A DNA stretch of 36,061 nt from Acidobacteriota bacterium (GTDB lineage: Bacteria; Acidobacteriota; JAAYUB01): the NCBI GenBank assembly GCA_018001935.1, contig JAGNHB010000060.1, positions 1-36,061 of the forward strand, in the 5' to 3' direction. Numbering within the stretch: the stretch's first letter is position 1; every line of letters starts with the position of its first letter. The notes beneath the pieces were generated by a model. The model ran no database searches. It was not told the origin of the DNA and saw only the letters and a list, made by a program, of their open reading frames with translations. The translations under genes and the position numbers were made by a program. Below, in pieces: positions 8,566-16,500 of the stretch.

Positions 8566-8770
8566 AGGTATGACGTGCCCCGCCAGGCGCCCCGGCCCTG
8601 TTGGCCGAAGTCGAGGCCGGACCGTCTCACCTGCCAGTGGGCCGCTTTCCCAGCCGCTCTCGATCCAGCATCCACGAAGAGGGTTAGCTTTCCGATCCGG
8701 AGGTCCGCCCTGACCCGTTCGAAATCCGCCAGGGACGGCAGGTGGCCCCTCGCTGAAGCTCGGGGTGCAG

Positions 8771-10000
8771 TCAACCCCGGTAGTACCGGCGGTAGTGGAG
8801 GGCCAGGCCGGGGCGCTTCACCCGCACGCGGATCGAGCGGTATTCCCCGGGGCGGGCCTTTCCCGACGGGGAGAAGCCGAGGGTGAAGGTGCTCCGGGTG
8901 AGCCGGTCCACGGCCCGGAGCCCTTCCGCGATCGGTGCGTGGACGAAGGCGAGGCCGCCGGTGAGGTCGGAGACCCGCCGGATGCTGCCGAGAGCGGTCG
9001 CGGTGTCCACGCCCTGGCGGGTGTACCCGGAATCCATCCCGCCGGTCTGGAAGGTGTGGACGGCCACCCGGGCGGCGTTGGCCGCCAGGGCCAGCTGGTG
9101 GTCGGAGGCGGGGTGCTTGAGGAAGAGGCCGTCGGCGGAGAAGAAGAGGAGGTGCTTCGCGCCGGGCTGACGGTCCAGGATCCCCACGGCGCGGTGAAGG
9201 TTCTGCAGGTCCATGAGGGCCCGCCCGCCCCGGGCCTGCTCCGCCCGTGAGAGCCGCTTCAGGGCGGAGGACGTGGGGAAGGCGACGCCCTCCGGGAGGC
9301 GGTTGCGCATCGTCCCCGCCGCCTCGAAAATCCCGTCGATCCGCTGCTGGACGTCCGGGGCGAAGTCCCGCTCCACGATTCCCAGGAGGTCGTCGGTCCG
9401 CACCTGCATGATGGCTTCGATCTCCCGGAACGCGCGCCGGTAGCGTCCCAGGACGTCAAGGACGTCCTCGATCCGCGCGGTGAACGGGGTCATCCGGTTG
9501 TAGGCCATGAGGGCGACCCGGTCGTCGGGCCCGAGGCGATCCCGCAGGAAGACCGCCAGGTCCCCGAGGCTGTCGAAGGGGTCAACGGTGCCCATTCGGC
9601 CGATGAAAACCACGAAGGTGCGTCCCGGCCCGCCGAAGGCGGCGGGGGCCGGGGACGCCGGGACGGGGGGCGCCGCCCCGCCGGCCGGATCGCCGGGAAA
9701 GCCGGGGGCGAAATACTCCAGGGGCCGGGGCTCCCCGTTCTCGAAGACCTCGAAGTCGTCGGCGCTCAGGGGCGGGAGGGGCCCGTCGCCCCGGACCGTG
9801 ACCAGGACGTCCACGGGCACCAGTTCCACGCGGCTGACGATGACCGGCGCTTCCGCCGGCGGGCGGGTGAAAGCCGCCGCGGCCAAGGAGGCCCAGGCGA
9901 CACCCAGGAGGGCCCACCGCGCGGGCCGTTTCCTGGCCCGGGCGGGAAGCGGCCCCCCCCGTTTGGAACCGGCCCCGGCCACCGTGACGCCGCGCTTCAT
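8771..10000 (-). CDS. VWFA-related protein (Acidobacteria-type)
   Basis: This 409-residue protein starts at the ATG preceded by GAGGAGGGTC, 63 bp inside a longer open frame. A basic N-terminus and one hydrophobic segment (about 29-44, WALLGVAWASLAAAAF) suggest a signal anchor or signal peptide. Residues 50-90 (VPVDVLVTV...LSADDFEVFENGEPRPLEYF) match the N-terminal part of the Acidobacterial VWFA-related family. The von Willebrand A domain follows (RTFVVFIGRMGT...DRVALMAYN...AKHLLFFSADG...AVHTFQTGG), ending in a beta region GEYRSIRVRVKRPGLALHYRRYY. The MIDAS DxSxS motif is replaced by IGRMG, so metal binding is doubtful. The role of the family is unknown. Confidence 0.8.
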   Translation of the reverse strand: MKRGVTVAGAGSKRGGPLPARARKRPARWALLGVAWASLAAAAFTRPPAEAPVIVSRVELVPVDVLVTVRGDGPLPPLSADDFEVFENGEPRPLEYFAPGFPGDPAGGAAPPVPASPAPAAFGGPGRTFVVFIGRMGTVDPFDSLGDLAVFLRDRLGPDDRVALMAYNRMTPFTARIEDVLDVLGRYRRAFREIEAIMQVRTDDLLGIVERDFAPDVQQRIDGIFEAAGTMRNRLPEGVAFPTSSALKRLSRAEQARGGRALMDLQNLHRAVGILDRQPGAKHLLFFSADGLFLKHPASDHQLALAANAARVAVHTFQTGGMDSGYTRQGVDTATALGSIRRVSDLTGGLAFVHAPIAEGLRAVDRLTRSTFTLGFSPSGKARPGEYRSIRVRVKRPGLALHYRRYYRG

Positions 10001-10123
10001 GTTCGACCCTCCTCGTTTCCGAAAACCGACGACCGCGCCAGCCTGCCCCCGATCTCCGGCCAAGGGTGAAACAAGGGGCGCGCAACCCTATCCCGACCTT
10101 TTCCCGGCATTTTGTTTGCGCGC

Positions 10124-10152
10124 TTGACGGGCGGGGGGGCTTGGTTTATCAT
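10124..10152 (+). promoter_or_regulatory. Predicted sigma-70 promoter
   Basis: TTGACG (10124-10129), a 17-bp spacer and TATCAT (10147-10152) lie 20 bp before the ATG of the 87-residue gene. The expected transcript would start near 10159, giving a very short leader that still holds the AGGGGTGA ribosome site. Confidence 0.65.
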
Positions 10153-10172
10153 GAAGCCATCAGGGGTGACCG

Positions 10173-10436
10173 ATGGAACGGAACGTGGAAATCCTGATCC
10201 AGGAACTCAACCAGATGCTCAACAAGATCGTCCGGGAGAACCGGGAACTCAAGGGCGTCATCCGGGCCATCCACGCCATGGGCTACAACGTGCAGATCTC
10301 CTTCACCTGCGCGGGCAACGAGAAGGGCACGGTGACCTGCACGGGCCGGGACGAGCCCGAGGACAAGTCCCAGCTCAACCTCTCGCGAGAGGACTACATG
10401 TTCCTCAAGTCGATCCGCATCACCTCGGACGATTAA
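10173..10436 (+). CDS. Small protein of unknown function with N-terminal coiled coil
   Basis: The 87-residue product is cytoplasmic, with no signal or membrane segment. Residues 1-30 (VEILIQELNQMLNKIVRENRELKGVI) have heptad spacing typical of a short coiled coil. The rest is a compact part with two cysteines (FTCAGNEKGTVTCTG) and an acidic C-terminus. AGGGGTGA sits 5 nt before the ATG and a good promoter is just upstream, so the gene is probably real and expressed alone. It is not recognised as any family. It is divergent from the VWFA gene and convergent with the cohesin-like gene. A variant of the 'NHE..' dispersed repeat word follows its stop (10436-10465). Confidence 0.75.
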   Translation: MERNVEILIQELNQMLNKIVRENRELKGVIRAIHAMGYNVQISFTCAGNEKGTVTCTGRDEPEDKSQLNLSREDYMFLKSIRITSDD

Positions 10437-10543
10437 CCACGAACCACACGTAATACACGAACAACCCATCCCGGCCCGCGTCGCGCTGATCCAGTCCCGG
10501 ACAAGCCGGTAAACGAGTCCGTTTCGACGTGGATCGGACCGGC

Positions 10544-11176
10544 TTACTTCACCACCGTCGCGGGGCAGGTGCCGGACGGGATGGAATAGGGCCCGATGGG
10601 CTTCCCGTCCTTGACCCCGTAGATGGTGCTGGCCAGCGAATCCCCGTAAAGTTCGAGCTTCTTCAGGTCGTCCGCCGAGGAGATCTCGAGCTGGATCTTC
10701 GCTACGGAGATCAGCCCCGTGGGGGACTGGGCGCCGGTCTGGACGGCGGTGAACTTCACGAGCCCTTCCTTGTTGGCCTTCTCGAGGTTGGTGAAGATGG
10801 GCTTCCCGTTGAATTCGGACGTGGTCCCTCCCTGGATGTCCACCAGGCGGGTGGTCTTGGGGTCGAAACGAAGCCCCAGAACGTAGGCGCCCAGCACGCA
10901 GGGTTTCTGCCCGCTCCCTTCGAGGATGACCCGGGTTTTCGACAGGTCGATGCAGGCGTCCAGGGTGACGGTGGTGCCGGTCGGCCCCGGCGTGGTGAGC
11001 GTCAGCTCGGCGCTCCCGACCAGCCCCGGCACGGGCCGGGGCGGGGGCGTCACCGTCGACGGCGTGTCGGCGGGGGCGGTGCCCGGGGGGTTGGCGGGGG
11101 GAGTGCCCTGTGCCGCCAGCGTGCCGATGCCCAGCCAAAGGACGCCCAGGATGATTGCCACGTTTTTCCGGCTCAT
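10544..11176 (-). CDS. Secreted cohesin-like domain protein
   Basis: This 210-residue protein begins at MSRKNV, where GGAGGG lies 4 nt upstream; an ATG 12 bp earlier has no such site. A signal peptide (VAIILGVLWLGIGTLAAQG) is followed by a Pro/Thr-rich linker (about 24-50). The single domain resembles cohesin: 'VTLDACIDLSKTRVILEGSG', then 'GAYVLGLRFDPKTTRLVDIQGG', then 'GLVKFTAVQTGAQSPTGLISVAKIQLEI'. Cohesins bind dockerins in cellulosomes, but such domains are widespread on non-cellulosomal secreted proteins. No dockerin was seen in the window. It lies 27 bp after transketolase on the same strand, so readthrough is possible, with no evident functional link. Confidence 0.6.
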   Translation of the reverse strand: MSRKNVAIILGVLWLGIGTLAAQGTPPANPPGTAPADTPSTVTPPPRPVPGLVGSAELTLTTPGPTGTTVTLDACIDLSKTRVILEGSGQKPCVLGAYVLGLRFDPKTTRLVDIQGGTTSEFNGKPIFTNLEKANKEGLVKFTAVQTGAQSPTGLISVAKIQLEISSADDLKKLELYGDSLASTIYGVKDGKPIGPYSIPSGTCPATVVK

Positions 11177-11203
11177 AAAGCCCTCCATGCGTTTTGATTT
11201 CGA

Positions 11204-13156
11204 TCAGTCCGCCCGTCCGCAAAGCGTGCGGACGGCGTCGGCCACGGCCGTTTCGTCCATCCCCTGCAGGCGCATCACCGCATCGGGGACGCCCGACGCG
11301 GCGTAGTCCCTCACCCCCAGCATGATCACCCGGGCGTGACGGCCGGTCTCCAGGAGACGGCGGGCGACGGCGGCGCCGAGGCCGGTGTGGACGTTGTGGT
11401 CCTCCACCGTCACCAGGCGCCCGATGGATTGGATGCACGAGAGGGCGCCCTCGTCGATGGCCAGGGGGCAGGAGACGTTGAGCACCGTGACCCGGAGCCC
11501 CTCGGCGGCCAGCATTTCGGCGGCCTTCAGCGCACAGGGGACGGTGCTCCCCATGGCGGCCACGACGGCGTCGGGGCCGTTCCGGAGCAGGTCGGTCCGC
11601 CCGTACTCGAAGACATAGTCCCCCCCGAAGAAGGGTTCCCCTTCGGCGTCGACAACGGGGTTCAGCTTGGATCGCCCCATCCCGATGAAGACGTTCCCCG
11701 GCTGGAGGGCCGCCCAGCGGACGACCCGGTCGGTCTGGTTCGGGTCGGCGGGGACCACCACCTTGAAGTGGAACAGGTTGGCGAGCGCCCCCACGTAGTC
11801 GATGCACTGGTGGGTCTTGCCGTCCTCCCCGACGTCCAGCCCGACGTGGGTGCAGACCACCTTGAGGTTCGCCTCGTTGATGTCGTTGAGGCGCTGCTGG
11901 TTGTAGGTCTCGTCCACGCCGAAGACCCCGAAGTCGGACCAGAAGACCTGCACGTCCTGGCAGGAGAGGGCCCCCGCGGCGGCGGCGGCGTGGTGCTCCA
12001 TGATCCCGGTCTGGAAGAACCGATCCGGCGTCGCCTGGGCGAAACCGGCGGTCTTCACGCTCACCGCCAGGTCGCAGTCGAAGAGGGCGAGCGGGGTGGC
12101 GCCCTCCCGCCCGGCGTTCGCCTTCGCGATGTCTTCCAGGGCCCGGCCCCAGGCGCTCCGGTTGTCGGTGGGCTTGTCCGGGGTGTAGACCACGGGGGTC
12201 CCCGTCTCCAGCACCGGGCGGAACGCCGGGAGCTGCGCCCCGGCGAGGTGCGTCGTTCCCCGTGCCCGGCGCTCGCGGTAACGGTCGAGGTCGCCGGGTT
12301 GGCCCAGGATCGCCAGGGCCTGGCGGCACGGGTCCTCGGAGAGGGCCTGGCCGTGCCATTTCTCGTCGTTTTCCATGAAGGGCACGCCCTTGCCCATGAC
12401 CGTCTCGGCCACGATGGCGGTGCAGTGTTCCCCGTCGCGGACCGCTCCCCGGATCGCCGCGTAGAGGGCCTGCAGGTCGTGCCCGTCCACGCGGACGACG
12501 TTCCACCCGTCGCTCCGGAAGTTCTCCTCCACGTTCTGGGGCATGACGCTCTCGGTCTTGCCGCTGATCTGGAGGTGGTTGCGGTCCACCAGGCAGGTCA
12601 GGTTCGACAGGCCGTACTTGGCGGCGAAGCGCCGCGCCTCGGAGATCTGCCCCTTTTGCTGCTCCCCGTCCCCCATCACCACGAAGACGTGAAAGGGGAC
12701 CCCGTGAATCCGGGAGGCCAGCGCCATCCCGCAGCCCGCCGACAGCCCCTGCCCGAGGTTGCCAGTGCTCCACTCCACGCCGGGGACACAGCGTTCCACG
12801 TGGCCCTCCCAGGGGCTGTCCGCCTGGCGGAAGTGGGCGACAGCATCGTCGACGTCGAAGAACCCGAGGTTCCCCAGCACGGAGTACACGCCGGGGGAGG
12901 TGTGCCCGTGGCTCACCACGATCCGGTCGCGGTCGGGGCGGTGCGGGTCGGCGGGGTCGACGTTGGCCAGGGCCCAGAGAAGCAGGTACATCTCCATGGA
13001 GGACATGGACCCGCCGGGGTGGCCGGAGGACGCCAGGGTGGTCATGCGGAGAACGTCCGCCCGGGCCTTCCTCCCCAGTGCCTGGAGGGCCTCGACGGCC
13101 TCGGGCGGGAGGAGTTCCGGCTCGAACCGGCGGTAGGGGGCGAATGAGAAGCTCAT
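11204..13156 (-). CDS. tkt: Transketolase
   Basis: This 650-residue thiamine-diphosphate enzyme transfers two-carbon ketol units in the pentose phosphate pathway, in the cytoplasm. The N-terminal module shows SGHPGGSMSSMEMYL, SHGHTSPGVYSVL and the ThDP/Mg motif GDGEQQKGQ followed by NHLQISG. The pyrimidine-binding module shows TGIMEHHAAAAAGAL with the catalytic glutamate. The C-terminal domain (AVVAAMGSTVPCALKAAEML...GRLVTVEDHNVHTGLG) is complete. Length is normal for full-length transketolase. The start at 13156 was chosen because GGGAG lies about 10 nt upstream and MSFSF begins the conserved region. A strong promoter sits directly upstream. Confidence 0.92.
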   Translation of the reverse strand: MSFSFAPYRRFEPELLPPEAVEALQALGRKARADVLRMTTLASSGHPGGSMSSMEMYLLLWALANVDPADPHRPDRDRIVVSHGHTSPGVYSVLGNLGFFDVDDAVAHFRQADSPWEGHVERCVPGVEWSTGNLGQGLSAGCGMALASRIHGVPFHVFVVMGDGEQQKGQISEARRFAAKYGLSNLTCLVDRNHLQISGKTESVMPQNVEENFRSDGWNVVRVDGHDLQALYAAIRGAVRDGEHCTAIVAETVMGKGVPFMENDEKWHGQALSEDPCRQALAILGQPGDLDRYRERRARGTTHLAGAQLPAFRPVLETGTPVVYTPDKPTDNRSAWGRALEDIAKANAGREGATPLALFDCDLAVSVKTAGFAQATPDRFFQTGIMEHHAAAAAGALSCQDVQVFWSDFGVFGVDETYNQQRLNDINEANLKVVCTHVGLDVGEDGKTHQCIDYVGALANLFHFKVVVPADPNQTDRVVRWAALQPGNVFIGMGRSKLNPVVDAEGEPFFGGDYVFEYGRTDLLRNGPDAVVAAMGSTVPCALKAAEMLAAEGLRVTVLNVSCPLAIDEGALSCIQSIGRLVTVEDHNVHTGLGAAVARRLLETGRHARVIMLGVRDYAASGVPDAVMRLQGMDETAVADAVRTLCGRAD

Positions 13157-13188
13157 GGTGGTGAATCTCCCGGCAAGATGAAAAAAAC

Positions 13189-13216
13189 AGTATACCCGTT
13201 TGCCCGCAATTGTCAA
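13189..13216 (-). promoter_or_regulatory. Predicted sigma-70 promoter of tkt
   Basis: On the minus strand, TTGACA (13211-13216), a 16-bp spacer and TATACT (13189-13194) lie 33 bp before the transketolase ATG. The -35 box is a perfect consensus match and the -10 box differs at one position. A T-rich start region follows. Confidence 0.75.
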
Positions 13217-13261
13217 CGGCGCTTGACACGGCGGTCACCAACCCGATGGCGGCGCCCCCGC

Positions 13262-13412
13262 TTTGACGGCCCCGAAAAAAGACCGGACCTATCGGCCACA
13301 AAGAGCGCAAAGACACGCAAAGAAGGTCCGAACTCATAGATTATAGTGTATTTAAAAGACCTGTCATTTTTTGCGTTCGATGCGGCAGAATTGACTTTTG
13401 GCGGTGCTGTCA
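13262..13412. repeat. Composite inverted-repeat element, copy C
   Basis: The outer arms are 13262-13283 (TTTGACGGCCCCGAAAAAAG...) and 13393-13412 (GACTTTTGGCGGTGCTGTCA), pairing at about 15 of 22 positions and similar to the arms of the elements at 161-329 and 7297-7461. The interior differs: it holds CACAAAGAGCGCAAAGACACGC-type words (about 13297-13327) and an AT-rich centre. It fills the gap between tkt and the pseudokinase terminator. No gene was seen in 13157-13547. Confidence 0.55.
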
Positions 13413-13493
13413 GGGTTGTGTGACCGCTTGCTGACGCACGCGGCTCTGACTGAAACGGGCTCGATGGTCAGTGCCCGCGCCGCCCCTCGCCCC

Positions 13494-13524
13494 AAAGAAA
13501 ACGGGCGGGCCGACGGCCCGCCCG
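13494..13524 (-). terminator. Rho-independent terminator of the pseudokinase gene
   Basis: A perfect 10-bp stem (CGGGCGGGCC, 13502-13511, with GGCCCGCCCG, 13515-13524) has a 3-nt loop. On the minus strand it is followed by TTTTCTTT (13501-13494). It starts 24 bp beyond the pseudokinase stop codon. Confidence 0.85.
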
Positions 13525-13547
13525 GAACCGCGTCAATGAGGGGGGCC

Positions 13548-16500
13548 TCACTTCAGCTTCAGGTACTCCAGGAGGGTGGACTGGATCTGGCCGATGCTCC
13601 CGGACTTGATCTTGAAGTCGTAACCCTTCCCCCCCACCTTGAAGGAGAACTTGTCGCCGCTGAACTCCAGGGCGCTCATGCTCTTCAGGGCGAAGGTGTA
13701 GTTGTGTTTCTTGTCGTTGGCGGTGAAGCGGAAATTTTCCGGGGTGAAGATGACGACCCCCTCGCAGCCGCCGAACATGTGCTTGTGTTCGGCGTTGAAG
13801 GTCTGGGCGCACAGGGCCTTGAACTTCTTGCGGGTCTCGCACTCGGCGACGAGCCGGTTGAGCTCGGCGGGGGTGAAGTTCGACCCGGGAACGCCGCCCA
13901 GCTGGGCCGCTTTCTGGAGGTACTGGGCGGCGCTGTCGTAGTTCTGCTCGCGGTAGTAGATCATGCCCAGGTTCAGGACGGCCACCACGTGGTCCGGCTT
14001 CATCGCCACGGTCTTCTTGAAGAACTCGATGGCCTTCCCGGCGTTCTTCAGTTCGAGGTAGGAGTCTCCCAGCATGAAGCAGGCCTCCACGTTCCGTGGG
14101 TCGCCCTGGTGAACCTGGGACAGGCACTCCACCGCCCTGGCGTAGTTCTTCTGCCGGTAAGCCTCGGCCCCGTCGGCCACCAGCTTCCGGAACCGCTCCT
14201 GGGACTGACGGCGCTGCTCCTCCGCTTCCGCTTCGGCCTGGCGGCGCGCCGTCTCCTCGATCTGCTGCTGGATGAACCCGAGTCGTCCGTCCACCCACCC
14301 CTTCTCGGCGGGGAACGCGGCCCCGTAAGCCTGAAGGAGCCCCCGCGCCTGGTCCCAGTTCTTGGCGTCCAGGACGCGGTTGATCTGGGCCTTCACCTGG
14401 GCCTGGATCTTGGGGATCTTGTTGGCGGCGGCCTTGTTCCGGGCATCCAGCTCGAGGATCTGGCGGCAGTAGGTGATGGCGTTCTCCCCCGCCGGGGTCA
14501 CGAGGCGGCCCTCGCCGATGGCGGCGTCACACTTTTTCAGGAGGTCCCGGATCATGGCCATCTTCTTCTGGTACTCGGGACCGAGCTTGTCCTTGATCTT
14601 CTGGTACTCGGACTGGATGGCGGGGTCCGCGGGCTCGATCTGCAGCAGGAGCGAGTAGATCCGCTCCGCCTCGGGAAAGTTGCTGGACGCCACGGCCCGT
14701 GCACCTTCCTCCTTCCCCCTGGCCACCAGGTCGGCCTTGCCGGCGGCCAGTTCGGGGTCGGCGGGGTTCACCATCAGGATCTGGTTGAAGTAGTCCGCGG
14801 CGCTGGTCCCCTCGGGCTTGAAGTACTGCTGGCCCTCCAGGGCGATCTTGTACATTTTCTTCAGCTCGGCGAGCCGGTTGGCCGAGTCGTCGAAGACCGG
14901 CTGCGGTGTGGTCGACAGCGGGACCAGCTTGACCGGCGGGATCTGCAGGGTGACCCCCGCCTGGATCTCGATCTTCATCTCGTTGTCCTGGTACCCCTCG
15001 AGGGCCACTTTCACGGTGTGAGACCCCGGCTTGACGCTCTGGTCGAGGGGGGTCAGCCCGATCTGGTTGCCGTCGAGGTAGACCTTGGCGCCCTTGGGAA
15101 CGGAGTCCAGGACCAGTTTCCCCGAGCCCCCGAAGAACTTCTGGTACAGGAACCACCCGCCCACCGCCAGGCCCGCGAGAACGAGCAGGATCACGACCCA
15201 CAGGATCCACTTGCGGGACTTCCGGGGCACTTCCGCGGGCGGGTAAGGGCCGCCCTCGGGGGCCGGGTAGGATGCCGGGGGCTCCGGCGGGGGGTACGGG
15301 CGGGGTTCCGGGTGCGGGTAGGGAGCGTAGGGCGGCTGAGCTTCGGCCGGGACCCCCTGGGGGGCCGGCGGCGGCGTGTACACCGGCGGGGCGGGAGCAG
15401 CCGGGGGCGCCGGGGTCGCATACGGCTGCGGGGGATGGTACTCTCCCGGTTTCGGGTGGGGGGTCGGCCGGACGTCAGGGAACGGCGTCAGGGGGCGCGG
15501 AGGCTCCGGCGGCGGGGAGATCCGCCCCGTCTGGGGCGGGGCGGCCGGCGGGGGCGGGGCCTCGGCGTAGGCCGGTTGCTCCAGGAGGGTGGGCTCGGCC
15601 TCGGGTTTCTTCGCTGGCGGCGGGACTTCCTGCTGCCAGTCCAGGGCGGTGACCTCCTCCGCGAGCAGCGTCTTGTCGCGAGGAACGGTTTTCTCCTCCG
15701 GTTCCGGCTTCGCCTCCGGCATGAAGGAACGCGATGAAGCGGCCGCGATTTCCGCCATCGACGGCCACTCGTCCAGGAGAAGGGTCTTCTCCACCCGGCG
15801 CCCCTCGGCCGGGGCCGGGGGTTCGACCGTCTCCCCGCCCTCCGGGGCGGGTTCCTCGGGCGCCTCCTCGAATTCCTCCCACTCCAGCCCGCCGCCCGGT
15901 TCCGGTTCCTCGGGGAACTCCGGTTGGGGCGGCACGATGGGGGTCAGCGACAACTCGGGCTCGGCCGGCGCTTCCGTCGCGAAGGGCGCCACAGGGGGCG
16001 GGAGGGGAGCCGGTGCCGGTTCGGGGGCCGGCGGGGGCGCCGGCTGGGCTGCCGGAATCACCACCGTCGGGGGTTCCGGAGCCGGCGGCGGGGCGGGCGT
16101 TTCCGGAACCGGCAGGGGCTCGGGGGCCGGCGGCGCCGGTTCCGGGATCAGCGGCAGCATCGGCTCGGGCGGCACTTCGGGTCTTGCCGGGGCCTTCTGG
16201 GGGAGGATATCGTCCAGGTGGACCTCCACCGCAGGCGTTGCGGCGGGCTCCGGGGGCCCGCCCCGCTCCTCCGCGGCCTTCTCTGCACGCAGGTGAAGCT
16301 GCTCCAGTTCCTCACGAGAGATCATGAAGGTCTGGGAAAGGGGCATCATCTTCCGCCGGACGTTGGATACGGCGGAGATCTCCTCGGAACTGTACTCCGC
16401 GTCCGGGACCTCGGCGTCGTCCGGTTCCCGCATGATGGGGACGAACGGCTGGGGCCCGGCCTTCTTGACCCGCGATTCCCGGATCTTCCGGAGCGCACTC

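Noticed and set aside
8559..8774. 71-codon frame as the frameshifted N-terminal part of the TPR fragment
   Set aside because: Its translation does not resemble a hydrolase domain or TPR, and the overlap with the fragment start is only a few bases, so continuity is not supported.
7480..8886. 468-codon open frame across the repeat-rich gap
   Set aside because: It runs through the 95-bp and 31-bp repeats, has no start signal or domain, and overlaps the ends of two other loci. The composition is that of translated repeats.
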